A program made the translations under genes and the position numbers. A model generated the notes under the pieces. It did no database searches. It was not told where the DNA came from and worked only from the letters and a program-made list of their open reading frames with translations. This document shows, piece by piece, positions 54,318 to 63,623 of a stretch of DNA of 64,000 nucleotides (within the stretch, counting starts at the first letter, position 1; every line of letters starts with the position of its first letter). The DNA is from Gammaproteobacteria bacterium (GTDB lineage: Bacteria; Pseudomonadota; Gammaproteobacteria; Pseudomonadales; Azotimanducaceae), in the NCBI GenBank assembly GCA_021773565.1, contig JAJFJZ010000008.1:186001-250000 (forward strand), in the 5' to 3' direction.

Positions 54318-55631
54318 GTGCGATTAATTGATGCGGATATCAGGGCTTTAGTCGAGGCAGACCGTGTGCATCGTAAGGTGTATGTAGATGAAGAAATATT
54401 TCAACTCGAAATGCAACGGGTCTGGAAACGCGCGTGGGTGTTTGTAGGCCACGAAAGCCAGGTTAAAGAGGCGGGGAGTTTTATTTCAACAACGATTGGC
54501 ACCGAACCGGTAGTAATGGTTCGGGACAAAAGTAATGAAATTCATGTTATTTACAACCGTTGTGGACACAAGGGTGCCAAGGTAACGAACAAACCCTGTG
54601 GTAAGACGCCGATGTTTCGATGCCCCTATCATGGGTGGAGTTATAATCTGGATGGGACTTTGAATGTTACTCCCCATAAGGTTGGTTACGAAGATACCGG
54701 ATTTGATAAATCTGATACCCGTTTTCATATGGGTAAGGTGGCGCGAGTAGAAAACTACCGTGGCTTTGTTTTTGCGTCACAAATTAAAGAAGGGGTTAAC
54801 CTGGAGGAATTTCTGGGTGATGCCAAAGCCACCATTGATAATGTACTGGATCGTGCTCCGACCGGACAGATTGAAATCGTTGGGCAAGCCTTGTTGTATA
54901 TGCACGATTGCAACTGGAAGATGTTCATAGAAAACCTGAATGATGGTGTGCATCCCATGGTTACACATGCATCCGTTGGGGATGCGTGCCGAAAATTGCT
55001 TGGTCAGTTACCTGAGGGTGCCAGTCCGCCTCCAGAGGCTGAGATAGTTTTTCCTTTTGGGTCATCCTACGAATTTTTTGATGATATGGGTGTGTCTGTG
55101 ATGCCTTACGGACATAGTTACATGGGGGGGCAAAGTAGCATTCATCAGGACTATTCCGATGTTGAGGGCTACCGGGATAAAATGGTGGCCCGTCATGGAG
55201 AGGAGAAAACGCAGCAGGTTCTTGCCCAAAACCGGCATAACACAACCATTTATCCCTCATTCACCATCAAGGATGCTATTCAGGCTATTCGCGTCGCACG
55301 TCCGATCGCGGTCAACAAAACGTTGGTTGAAACCTGGCATTTTCGTCTCATAGGCGCTCCTGATGCACTGTTGCATAGAACCATTACCTACTCAAGATTG
55401 ATCAATTCCCCGGCTTCCATGGTTGGTCCGGATGACTGGAATTGTTATGCGCGTATGCAGGAAGCGTTAAAGTCGAGCAGTAACGATTGGGTGGACCTGC
55501 ATCGATATCTCGGCAGGGAGGAGATTCGGGAAGGCGATGTCACCCGTGCCAGGGGTACCAGTGATTTATCCATGCGTAACCAGTATCAGGCCTGGTTAAC
55601 ATATATGGCTTCAGGCAATTGTGATGAATAA
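54318..55631 (+). CDS. Rieske ring-hydroxylating dioxygenase, alpha subunit
   Basis: About 437 residues. The Rieske [2Fe-2S] ligands are CGHKG and CPYHGWSY (about residues 82-108). The mononuclear iron site is NDGVHPMVTH, with the bridging aspartate and the two histidines. It inserts both atoms of O2 into an aromatic ring, with electrons from a ferredoxin and reductase that are not encoded here. GTG 54318 is preferred because AGGAGG stands 6 nt upstream. The substrate is unknown. The stop overlaps the beta subunit start. Confidence 0.92.
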   Translation: MRLIDADIRALVEADRVHRKVYVDEEIFQLEMQRVWKRAWVFVGHESQVKEAGSFISTTIGTEPVVMVRDKSNEIHVIYNRCGHKGAKVTNKPCGKTPMFRCPYHGWSYNLDGTLNVTPHKVGYEDTGFDKSDTRFHMGKVARVENYRGFVFASQIKEGVNLEEFLGDAKATIDNVLDRAPTGQIEIVGQALLYMHDCNWKMFIENLNDGVHPMVTHASVGDACRKLLGQLPEGASPPPEAEIVFPFGSSYEFFDDMGVSVMPYGHSYMGGQSSIHQDYSDVEGYRDKMVARHGEEKTQQVLAQNRHNTTIYPSFTIKDAIQAIRVARPIAVNKTLVETWHFRLIGAPDALLHRTITYSRLINSPASMVGPDDWNCYARMQEALKSSSNDWVDLHRYLGREEIREGDVTRARGTSDLSMRNQYQAWLTYMASGNCDE

Positions 55632-56127
55632 GCAAAAAGACAACATCGACCTGAGGGCCGTAGAGGCATTTTTGTATGATGAAGCCGACTATCTGGACAG
55701 CGGAAATCTGGATGCATGGATTAATCTATATTCTGAAGATGCTACCTACTGGATGCCTGTTTCTGAAGATCAACAGGATCCTCTGGGTGAAATATCTATC
55801 CTGTATGAAAATCGAACGTTGATGCAGATTCGCTGTTTGAATTTTAATCATCGTCTGGCGCCTTCATTCGAAACACCGGTACGAACCTCTCATATTATCG
55901 GAAATGTGCGCCTGCTTGAAGTGGAGTCCATGGCGGATTTTACAGTGCGCTCGAATTTTCATCTGGTAATGTATTTTCAGGGCGAGCAGGAACTATTTGC
56001 GGGTACAGCTACGCACCACTTGCGCTTCATAAAACATGGCAGAAGGACTGGATTCAGGATTTATCACAAGCGTGTTGACTTGATTGATTGCGCGGCGCCA
56101 CACAAGTCGATTCCCATCTATTTCTAG
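55624..56127 (+). CDS. Rieske ring-hydroxylating dioxygenase, beta subunit
   Basis: A 167-residue small subunit of SnoaL-like fold. AVEAFLYDEADYLDSGNLDAW near the start and NRTLMQIRC with FNHRLAPS fit the dioxygenase beta family. It is structural in the alpha3-beta3 oxygenase. ATG 55624 overlaps the alpha stop by 8 bp; a GTG one codon earlier is possible. It is the last gene of the operon, 4 bp from the convergent purN. Confidence 0.9.
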   Translation: MNKQKDNIDLRAVEAFLYDEADYLDSGNLDAWINLYSEDATYWMPVSEDQQDPLGEISILYENRTLMQIRCLNFNHRLAPSFETPVRTSHIIGNVRLLEVESMADFTVRSNFHLVMYFQGEQELFAGTATHHLRFIKHGRRTGFRIYHKRVDLIDCAAPHKSIPIYF

Positions 56128-56131
56128 AAAA

Positions 56132-56734
56132 CTAATCTGGAATGTTGGGCTCAGTAACGCTGGCCAAATCGATTAGTGTATTTACAAGCAATTGACGTTC
56201 AGCTTTTTTTACCCGGTTTTCAATATCCTCGACAGTATCTTCCGGATGTACTGGAACACGAATCCGGGCGATAACACTGCCCTCGTCATAATGTTCCGTC
56301 ACATGGTGCACCGATGCACCGGTTTCTTTTTCGCCCGAGGCCAGCACTGCTGCGTGTACACGCCTTCCGTAGTAACCCTGTCCCCCGAACCGGGGTAACA
56401 GCGATGGATGGGTATTAATGATGCAGCCCTGAAAATGCGCCAATGTTGCGGGGCCAATTTTTCGCATAAAACCCGCAAGCAGGACGAGATTTACGTCGTG
56501 ATCTATCAGGGCTTGCAACATTGCCTGATCCAGATGCCCCGGATCACGGTGCGTCTTGCTACTTAAATGCAGGGTCGCCGCGCCTCCCTCAACTGCGCGT
56601 CGGTAAGCTCTGGATTTGCTGTTATTGCTGATCACAAGATCAACACTCGCTGGAATTTTTCCACTGGAGCAACTGTCCAGAACAAGTTGCAACAAACTGC
56701 CTTCATGTGAGGAAAGAATGCCTAATCGCATCAT
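56132..56734 (-). CDS. purN: Phosphoribosylglycinamide formyltransferase-like protein (PurN)
   Basis: A 200-residue formyltransferase. Catalytic residues are in IINTHPSLLPRFGG (Asn, His) and HYDEGSVIAR (Asp). The usual N-terminal phosphate loop (SGxGSN) is SSHEGS here, a variant that might change substrate binding. The normal reaction is formyl transfer from 10-formyltetrahydrofolate to glycinamide ribonucleotide in purine synthesis. It stands alone, apart from purM, so a PurN-like paralogue with another substrate is possible. Confidence 0.82.
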   Translation of the reverse strand: MMRLGILSSHEGSLLQLVLDSCSSGKIPASVDLVISNNSKSRAYRRAVEGGAATLHLSSKTHRDPGHLDQAMLQALIDHDVNLVLLAGFMRKIGPATLAHFQGCIINTHPSLLPRFGGQGYYGRRVHAAVLASGEKETGASVHHVTEHYDEGSVIARIRVPVHPEDTVEDIENRVKKAERQLLVNTLIDLASVTEPNIPD

Positions 56735-56841
56735 CTTGAGATAGGAGTTTCCCCAGAACCAAGTTGTGTATTCGCGGATGATCTTATAGCCTATCCACCC
56801 TTTAGCAAACCCTTAAATTTAGAGACAAGAGGTAAGAACGA

Positions 56842-57966
56842 ATGCGCATTGGTGTTCCTAAAGAAACAGCATCTGGAGAACGTCGTGCTGCGCTTGTTCC
56901 AGTGAGCGTAAAAAAACTCGTAACTGCAGGTTTTGAGGTGATGGTTGAAAGCGGTGTTGGATTACAGGCACTCATCACGGATCAGGAATACGCAGATGCC
57001 GGTGCCACAGTCACTCAGAATAGAACTGAAACCCTGGCGAGTGATGTGGTGTTACGTGTAGGCAAACCGAATGACGATGATGTAGCCGGACTAAAATCGG
57101 GGGCTATTCATATCAGCTTTCTGGACCCATTTAATGAAAAGCAATTAGTTCAGAAGCTTGCAGCAAAGCAGGTTACCGCTATTTCGATGGAGATGATCCC
57201 GCGCTCAACGCGCGCCCAAAAAATGGATGCACTGTCATCTCAGGCTAATCTGGCCGGTTATGTAACGGTAATATTGGCAGCACAGCAATGTCCGCGTATT
57301 TTTCCGATGATGATGACGCCAGCCGGAACCATAGCACCGGCCCGGGTATTTGTTATTGGGGCAGGAGTAGCAGGCTTACAGGCCATTGCCACAGCGAAAC
57401 GGCTGGGAGCCAGAGTTGAAGCGTTTGATACGCGTCCCGTCGTCGCTGAACAGGTTCAGTCTCTGGGCGCAAAGTTCGTGGAAATAGATCTGGGAGATAC
57501 CGGGCAGACCGATCAGGGTTATGCAAAGGCGCTTACGCCGGAGCAAATTGAAATGCAGGCGCAGGGGCAAAAAAAGGTGATCAGTCAATCTGATGTGGTA
57601 ATTACCACGGCACAGCTTTTTGGTAGGCCGGCGCCACTCATAGTCAGCCTTGATATGGTCCAGAGTATGAAGCCCGGTAGTGTAGTCGTTGATATGGCTG
57701 TAGAGACCGGAGGAAATGTCGAAGGTTCTGTTCTAAACGAGAATGTTGACATTAACGGAGTAACGATTATCGGGAAGGGAAACCTGCCTTCTGAAGTCAG
57801 TCGTAACGCCAGTGATATGTATTCTGCCAACCTGTTTAATTTGCTGGACGAATTTTGGGACAGTGAGAGCAAAACGTTGGACTTGCCAGAAGAGGATGAA
57901 ATTGTTCAGTCCTGCGTCATTACGCGATCTGGTGAAATTGTTAACGAAACAATTAAAAACCTGTAG
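56842..57966 (+). CDS. pntAA: NAD(P) transhydrogenase subunit alpha, part 1 (PntAA)
   Basis: A 374-residue soluble NAD(H)-binding domain I. It begins RIGVPKETASGERRAALVP, has VFVIGAGVAGLQAIATAKRLGA as the Rossmann loop, and the mobile-loop region QSLGAKFVEIDLGD. In E. coli this domain is fused to the membrane part, whereas here it is a separate protein, as in Rhodospirillum. With the next two genes it couples hydride transfer from NADH to NADP+ with proton movement. Confidence 0.94.
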   Translation: MRIGVPKETASGERRAALVPVSVKKLVTAGFEVMVESGVGLQALITDQEYADAGATVTQNRTETLASDVVLRVGKPNDDDVAGLKSGAIHISFLDPFNEKQLVQKLAAKQVTAISMEMIPRSTRAQKMDALSSQANLAGYVTVILAAQQCPRIFPMMMTPAGTIAPARVFVIGAGVAGLQAIATAKRLGARVEAFDTRPVVAEQVQSLGAKFVEIDLGDTGQTDQGYAKALTPEQIEMQAQGQKKVISQSDVVITTAQLFGRPAPLIVSLDMVQSMKPGSVVVDMAVETGGNVEGSVLNENVDINGVTIIGKGNLPSEVSRNASDMYSANLFNLLDEFWDSESKTLDLPEEDEIVQSCVITRSGEIVNETIKNL

Positions 57967-58028
57967 GCAGAATAATTCTGATTCCTTACAAAAATATTTG
58001 CTAATTTGAAACTCTGAAGGGGTAATTT

Positions 58029-58340
58029 GTGGAAGCTGTTTTTCTGACATTTATACTGATGTTATCCATTTTCCTTGGATTTGAACTGATATCCAAAGTG
58101 CCTGCAACGCTGCACACACCTTTGATGTCTGGTGCAAATGCCATATCGGGCATTACGGTTGTGGGTGCACTGCTTGCAACGGGAAGTGGTCATGGGGCTA
58201 TTTCCGGAATACTTGGCGCAGTGGCGGTAGCACTGGCTATGATCAATGTGGTGGGCGGTTATCTGGTCACAGACAGAATGCTGGCTATGTTCAAAAAGAA
58301 AGAGAATCCGGCTGCGGGTAAAGGAGGTAGCCGCTCATGA
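58029..58340 (+). CDS. pntAB: NAD(P) transhydrogenase subunit alpha, part 2 (PntAB)
   Basis: A 103-residue membrane subunit with three or four hydrophobic spans: residues about 1-20, then TLHTPLMSGANAISGITVVGA and the following helices. GTG 58029 has AAGGGG upstream. The stop overlaps pntB by 4 bp. Confidence 0.93.
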   Translation: MEAVFLTFILMLSIFLGFELISKVPATLHTPLMSGANAISGITVVGALLATGSGHGAISGILGAVAVALAMINVVGGYLVTDRMLAMFKKKENPAAGKGGSRS

Positions 58341-59716
58341 TCGCTGAAGGAATTTCCCTGCAACAACTTATCAGCGGAACCTACATTCTTTCCGCATTGC
58401 TATTTGTCTATGGCCTGAAAATGCTGGGTAAACCTGATACTGCCCGACGCGGCAACATGCTCAGCTCCGTAGGTATGTTGATAGCTATTGTGGTGACACT
58501 GCTGGCCGAAGAAATTTTATCCTTTCAATGGATCGTAATCGCCGCCATAGCGGGCGGCGTCGTGGGTGCGTTTGCGGCACGAATGATCGCCATGACATCA
58601 ATGCCTGAAATGGTTGCGCTTTTTAATGGCTCGGGAGGACTGGCCAGTTTGATGGTGGGGTGGGCTGCGCTTTACACAACAGGTAATACTACCTTTACAG
58701 TATTTACTATTTTTCTCGCCATACTTATCGGAGGTGTGACATTCTCGGGTAGCCTCGTAGCCTGGGGGAAGCTCTCGGAAGTTATGCCAAGCGGAGCCAT
58801 AGTTTTCAAAGCCCAACGACTGGTAAACGGGGTGTTATTGTTAGCGCTTATTTTTGCCGGTGTGATGTTGTGCCTTAATCCCTCTACTACCAGCAATGAG
58901 TTCTATGCAGTCATCGCGCTTTCGCTGATATTCGGGGTTATGGTTGTCATTCCCATTGGTGGGGCAGATATGCCTGTTGTTATTTCCCTGTTGAATAGCT
59001 ATTCGGGGCTTGCGGCATGTGCTGCCGGGTTTGCGATCAATAATGTTATTTTGATTGTAGCCGGATCGCTGGTTGGCGCAGCCGGTTTGATTCTTACAAA
59101 TATTATGTGTAAAGCCATGAATCGCTCATTGGCAAACGTATTGTTCAGCGGTTTTGGCGCGGTAAAAACTGCGACTAAAGTTGAAGGGGAAGTAAAACCT
59201 ATAGTTGCTGAAGATGCGTTTCTGGTATTGGAAGCCGCATCCAACGTAACTTTTGTTCCAGGATATGGAATGGCGGTTGCACAGGCGCAACACGTGGTGC
59301 GTGAATTAGGTGAGTTGTTGGAAGCCAATGGTTGCGAAGTAACCTATGCCATTCACCCCGTTGCGGGAAGAATGCCAGGTCATATGAATGTTTTACTGGC
59401 TGAGGCCAACGTCCCCTATGACCAGCTCATAGAGATGGACGAAATTAATCCTCGCATTGAAAACGTGGATGTAGCTGTTGTAATTGGAGCGAACGACGTT
59501 GTTAACCCGGCAGCCAGGGAGGATGAAAACAGCCCGATTTATGGTATGCCAATAATAAATGTGGACAAGGCCCGCACTGTTTTTGTGCTTAAACGATCTA
59601 TGGCGTCCGGTTTTTCAGGCGTAGATAATCCGCTCTTTTTTGGTGATAACACGCGCATGTTATTTGGTGATGCAAAGGAATCCTTGTCCAGAGTTATTGC
59701 TGAGTTCAAATCCTGA
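58337..59716 (+). CDS. pntB: NAD(P) transhydrogenase subunit beta (PntB)
   Basis: A 459-residue membrane protein with about eight or nine spans and a C-terminal NADP(H)-binding domain III. Recognisable parts are MPEMVALFNGSGGLASLMVGW, PIGGADMPVVISLLNSYSGLAA, and in domain III FVPGYGMAVAQAQH and KRSMASGFSGVDN. It completes the three-gene transhydrogenase. Confidence 0.95.
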   Translation: MIAEGISLQQLISGTYILSALLFVYGLKMLGKPDTARRGNMLSSVGMLIAIVVTLLAEEILSFQWIVIAAIAGGVVGAFAARMIAMTSMPEMVALFNGSGGLASLMVGWAALYTTGNTTFTVFTIFLAILIGGVTFSGSLVAWGKLSEVMPSGAIVFKAQRLVNGVLLLALIFAGVMLCLNPSTTSNEFYAVIALSLIFGVMVVIPIGGADMPVVISLLNSYSGLAACAAGFAINNVILIVAGSLVGAAGLILTNIMCKAMNRSLANVLFSGFGAVKTATKVEGEVKPIVAEDAFLVLEAASNVTFVPGYGMAVAQAQHVVRELGELLEANGCEVTYAIHPVAGRMPGHMNVLLAEANVPYDQLIEMDEINPRIENVDVAVVIGANDVVNPAAREDENSPIYGMPIINVDKARTVFVLKRSMASGFSGVDNPLFFGDNTRMLFGDAKESLSRVIAEFKS

Positions 59717-59729
59717 AGGGAATACGGCT

Positions 59730-60563
59730 ATGGGTAGAAAAGTTGTAACCGTAGATGTGTTTGCTGAAAGCCGGCTGGCTGGAAACCAGTTGGCGGTGGT
59801 TCTGTATGCGCAAGATCTGGATACCGACCAGATGCAAGCCATAGCGCTGGAAATGAACTACTCTGAAACCACTTTTGTCCTGTCCCAATCCGAGAATCGG
59901 GCGCGCGTTCGAATATTTACTCCTGGCAATGAACTGCCGTTTGCAGGTCACCCTACAATTGGTACCGCCTGGGTACTGGCGGGTGACAAGCCGTGTTATA
60001 CTCTGGAACTGCAGGCCGGTGATGTTACGGTGGAGTTTGACCGAAAAACCGGTATTTGCTGGATGATACCCCCCAGGGCTGAGTTGGGCGAAAGGGTAAG
60101 CGATGACATAGCTGCAGCCATTGCCAGCTTGTCGGTGGAAGACCTAGATACCACGATGCCCAGCCAGGTTGTCAAAATTGGACCCTGTTTTCTTATTGTC
60201 GCTGTGAAAGATCTTGCTACTCTAAAACGGGCAAGAATGAATCTGGATGCGCTGGAATCGTTTCAATCAGACCAGTACTCTAACGTAGGGTTGTTTCTAT
60301 TTTGTAGTGAAGCCTATTCAGACGATGCAAATTATGCCGCCCGTATGTTGTTTGATGCTGCAGGTGTCCGGGAGGACCCCGCCACAGGTAGTGCCAATAC
60401 GGGGTTTGCAAGTTATCTAAAGGCAATAACAGGCAAGCCCGTGCAGGCCATTGTGGAGCAGGGTTTTGAGATTGGTCGGCCATCGCGTATTTATATCGAC
60501 GCTGATGAAACACTTAAGATCGGTGGCAAGGTTTTTCAGGTTTTGCAAGCTGAGCTTGTTTAA
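59730..60563 (+). CDS. PhzF family phenazine-biosynthesis-like isomerase
   Basis: A 277-residue PhzF-fold protein. The N-terminal [17 protein letters not shown], the catalytic glutamate in NYSETTFV, and [20 protein letters not shown] with [19 protein letters not shown] are family motifs. Members are isomerases or epimerases; most, like this, have no known substrate and do not imply phenazines. AAGGG precedes ATG 59730, 13 bp after pntB. Confidence 0.9.
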   Translation: MGRKVVTVDVFAESRLAGNQLAVVLYAQDLDTDQMQAIALEMNYSETTFVLSQSENRARVRIFTPGNELPFAGHPTIGTAWVLAGDKPCYTLELQAGDVTVEFDRKTGICWMIPPRAELGERVSDDIAAAIASLSVEDLDTTMPSQVVKIGPCFLIVAVKDLATLKRARMNLDALESFQSDQYSNVGLFLFCSEAYSDDANYAARMLFDAAGVREDPATGSANTGFASYLKAITGKPVQAIVEQGFEIGRPSRIYIDADETLKIGGKVFQVLQAELV

Positions 60564-60604
60564 CACTTCTTTTTATTTTTACCTTCCTGAACAGGTTACC
60601 AAAC

Positions 60605-61930
60605 ATGACTTTTGAATCGCTCGGATTTAGCGATCCGATACTGAGCGCCATAAAAGAGCGCGGATACGATACGCCCACCCCCATTCAATTGAAGGTGGCA
60701 CCGGTTGTATTGGCTGGAAAGGATTTAATGGCCTCAGCGCAGACAGGCACCGGAAAAACTGCCGGATTTACCCTGCCACTGCTTGAAAGGCTGGCTGGGG
60801 GGCAAGCGGCAAAAAGTAATCGTGTTCGTGTGCTTGTAATAACACCAACAAGAGAACTGGCCGCCCAGGTGCAGGAAAGTATTGCATTGTATGGCAAAAA
60901 TCTGAAGTTGAAGAGTGCCGTGGTTTTTGGTGGTGTGAAAATTAATCCCCAAATGAAAAGCTTGCGGGGCGGTGTGGATATACTGGTAGCCACTCCGGGC
61001 CGTCTGCTGGATTTATACCAACAGAATGCTGTGAAGTTTACAGATCTGGAAACGCTTGTACTGGATGAAGCCGATCGCATGCTGGATATGGGATTTATCC
61101 ACGACATCAAAAAGATTCAGGCATTGCTACCAGAAAATATTCAGACCTTGTTATTTTCTGCGACATTTTCTGACCCGATCAGAAAGCTTGCCAGATCATT
61201 AATGAAGTCGCCTGTCGAAATCGATGCTTCTACCAGAAACACAACCGTGGATTCCGTCCATCAACGGGTTCACCCGGTAGACAAAGCTCAAAAAACAAAC
61301 CTGTTGTGTCATCTTATACGCAGTGAACAGTGGACCCAGGTGCTGGTATTTAGTCGCACCAAACACGGCGCTAATCGTCTGGTAAAGGCCCTAACCAGGC
61401 AGGATATATCTGCAGTCGCAATTCACGGAAACAAGAGTCAAAATCACAGAACCAAAACCCTGCAGGCCTTTAAAAACCGCGCAGTTGATGTGCTGGTTGC
61501 AACGGATATTGCGGCGCGTGGCCTGGATATAGTTCAGTTACCGCACGTTGTGAATTTTGATTTGCCTAACGTACCGGAAGATTACGTACACCGCATTGGC
61601 CGTACCGGTAGAGCGGGAAGTGGAGGGGTAGCCATTTCGCTGGTTTGTGCTGACGAGATCAAACAATTGAGGGATATCGAGCGTTTGCTTAACAGCAAAT
61701 TTGAGAGAGAAGAAATTGAAGGCTTCGAACCTAAACATAATATTCCGGATTCACCTCCACCACTGGCAAAAGCCAAACGTACAAAGGCAAAACAGCACCG
61801 TAGCCAAAGCGGGAAGTCTTTGCATGGAAAACCTCGTGACAAGGATGCCAGTAATTCGCGTAACGCTCACAACGACAGAAAGCGAAAACCAAGCAGAAAG
61901 AAGGCCGCAGCAATTTCCGGAAACAGATGA
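60605..61930 (+). CDS. rhlE: DEAD-box RNA helicase, RhlE type
   Basis: A 441-residue helicase. Motifs are Q ([10 protein letters not shown]), I ([13 protein letters not shown]), Ia ([10 protein letters not shown]), II ([12 protein letters not shown]), III (FSATF), V ([11 protein letters not shown]) and VI ([10 protein letters not shown]). The C-terminus from about residue 385 is basic and of low complexity ([15 protein letters not shown] and similar), as in RhlE proteins. It should unwind RNA in ribosome or RNA turnover. Its stop overlaps the oxyR ATG by 4 bp. Confidence 0.93.
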   Translation: MTFESLGFSDPILSAIKERGYDTPTPIQLKVAPVVLAGKDLMASAQTGTGKTAGFTLPLLERLAGGQAAKSNRVRVLVITPTRELAAQVQESIALYGKNLKLKSAVVFGGVKINPQMKSLRGGVDILVATPGRLLDLYQQNAVKFTDLETLVLDEADRMLDMGFIHDIKKIQALLPENIQTLLFSATFSDPIRKLARSLMKSPVEIDASTRNTTVDSVHQRVHPVDKAQKTNLLCHLIRSEQWTQVLVFSRTKHGANRLVKALTRQDISAVAIHGNKSQNHRTKTLQAFKNRAVDVLVATDIAARGLDIVQLPHVVNFDLPNVPEDYVHRIGRTGRAGSGGVAISLVCADEIKQLRDIERLLNSKFEREEIEGFEPKHNIPDSPPPLAKAKRTKAKQHRSQSGKSLHGKPRDKDASNSRNAHNDRKRKPSRKKAAAISGNR

Positions 61931-62829
61931 ATCACCCACCCACGCTTAAACAACTCAGGTATCTGTCTGCGGTTGCTACCCATCAACATTTTGGCAAGGC
62001 GGCAAGTGCCTGTTTCGTTTCGCAGTCAACGTTAAGTGCAGGCATTCTGGAACTTGAAGCGAAACTTGGAATTACACTCCTGGAAAGAAACAACAGAAGT
62101 GTGCGATTGACTCCAGTTGGAGAAGACATCAACGAACGCGGGAAACTGATTCTCGCCGCAAGTGACGATCTGGTGATGGCGGCCAGGGCCGGCAGTGTTC
62201 CATTTTCTACCGAAATGAGAATGGGGGTTATACCCACCATTGCCCCCTTTGTGTTACCCCGGATTCTTAAATCGGTTCGCAAGGCGTATCCAGAATTTAA
62301 ATTGTATATCCGCGAAAATTTGTCAGATGATCTGCTAACGGGATTACATGCTGGAAAGCTGGATGTCTTGTTGTTGGCGTTGCCTTACCCAGCGAAAGAT
62401 GTGACAGTAAAAAGTTTGTTCCATGACAGGCTGGTATTGGCCTATGAAAAGCGTAATAGTATTTCCGAGCTGAATACCTTGCGTTTTCGTGACCTGAAGG
62501 GCAAGAACCTGCTACTTCTGGAAGACGGACATTGTTTAAGAGATCATAGCATCGGAGCCTGCAAGGTAAATGCAGACCAGGTAAACCTGCCTTTTCAGGG
62601 GACCAGTCTGAACACCATTGTGCAGATGGTTGCCAATGATATAGGTATAAGCATCCTTCCAAAAATGGCGGTAGATGCGAAAATATTGAAGGGCACAACG
62701 GTTCAGACCCGCGATTTTGATGAGGTGGGCGTGCAGCGCTCCATCGGCCTGATGTGGCGAAAAAATTCTCCGCGACAGCAGGAGTTTGAAGCGCTGGGTA
62801 GTCTGATTTGCAAAACTCTGAATAAGTAA
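61927..62829 (+). CDS. oxyR: Hydrogen peroxide sensor and regulator OxyR
   Basis: A 300-residue LysR-family protein with N-terminal helix-turn-helix ([24 protein letters not shown]) and a sensor domain. The redox pair is C203 and C212 in [12 protein letters not shown], spaced as in E. coli C199/C208, so it is a true OxyR rather than a generic LysR protein. It is coupled to the helicase gene and converges on a peroxiredoxin gene, a likely target. Confidence 0.94.
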   Translation: MNHPPTLKQLRYLSAVATHQHFGKAASACFVSQSTLSAGILELEAKLGITLLERNNRSVRLTPVGEDINERGKLILAASDDLVMAARAGSVPFSTEMRMGVIPTIAPFVLPRILKSVRKAYPEFKLYIRENLSDDLLTGLHAGKLDVLLLALPYPAKDVTVKSLFHDRLVLAYEKRNSISELNTLRFRDLKGKNLLLLEDGHCLRDHSIGACKVNADQVNLPFQGTSLNTIVQMVANDIGISILPKMAVDAKILKGTTVQTRDFDEVGVQRSIGLMWRKNSPRQQEFEALGSLICKTLNK

Positions 62830-62875
62830 ATTCGAATTTCACAATGCAATTGATAGACCGCTTTAGTAAGCAATG

Positions 62876-63400
62876 TTACTGGTTACGTAAATATTCGAGC
62901 ATGGTGTCAGCGTCACTGCAGGTAAATGGATCTTCCTCGCAGTTATCTGATAATCCGGGTTCGACAAACATTTTTTCAATTTCACCGTCATTGACCAGCA
63001 TCGAATAACGCCACGAACGATCTCCAAACCCCAGGTTTTCCTTTTTAACAAGCATACCCATCAATCGAGAGAAATCCCCGTTACCGTCGGGTAGCATTTT
63101 GACTTTGCTAATACCCAGTTGTTTCGCCCACTGAAACATGGAAAAGGCATCGTTTACGCTCAGACAAACTATTTCGTCGACGCCTGTATCCAGAATTGCC
63201 TCGTAATTATCTTCGTAGCCGGGCAGGTGGGTACTGCTACAGGTGGGGGTGAATGCGCCGGGTAACGCGAGTAATACAATCTTTTTGCTGGCGAATATTG
63301 CATTGCTACTGATATCCTCCCAACGAAAGGGGTTTTCTCCCCCAACATTTTCATCCCTTACTCTGGTTTTAAAGACGACCTTCGGTACTGCATTTGGCAT
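62876..63400 (-). CDS. Peroxiredoxin, Prx5 type
   Basis: A 174-residue peroxidase. The peroxidatic cysteine is C54 in PGAFTPTCSSTHLPGY, and the Prx5-typical WAKQLG and FGDRSWRYSMLV blocks follow. Additional cysteines at 79, 154 and 161 could serve as resolving residues; the last two are in a C-terminal tail with CEEDPFTC. It should reduce hydrogen or organic peroxides using glutathione or a thioredoxin-like donor. Its place next to oxyR suggests peroxide-dependent expression. Confidence 0.92.
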   Translation of the reverse strand: MPNAVPKVVFKTRVRDENVGGENPFRWEDISSNAIFASKKIVLLALPGAFTPTCSSTHLPGYEDNYEAILDTGVDEIVCLSVNDAFSMFQWAKQLGISKVKMLPDGNGDFSRLMGMLVKKENLGFGDRSWRYSMLVNDGEIEKMFVEPGLSDNCEEDPFTCSDADTMLEYLRNQ

Positions 63401-63460
63401 TTTCTTTTCCCTGATATTGAACGCGCTTTACCCAGGAAGACTGGAACGCGTTATGGTTAA

Positions 63461-63489
63461 ACTATAGCGATTGTAGATATATCGATAAA
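63461..63489 (-). promoter_or_regulatory. Candidate sigma-70 promoter for the peroxiredoxin gene
   Basis: On the minus strand TTTATC (63489-63484) and TATAGT (63466-63461) are separated by 17 bp, about 60 bp before the peroxiredoxin start. It is a fair match to -35/-10 elements. I did not find a convincing four-part OxyR site beside it. Confidence 0.35.
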
Positions 63490-63623
63490 ACGAATTAAAT
63501 AAATCATATTGATCGTAAAAATAGATATATGCAGCAAGATTAGCTCCCCGCTCTTCAATTGCTGTTCTTTCCGGACCAAAAAGCTAGAATAAAAATATAA
63601 CAACACATAATCAGGGGTAGTCC

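Noticed and set aside
63400-63490. An OxyR binding site before the peroxiredoxin
   Set aside because: ATAG- and CTAT-like tetrads are present, but not in the four-part pattern with 7-nt spacing.
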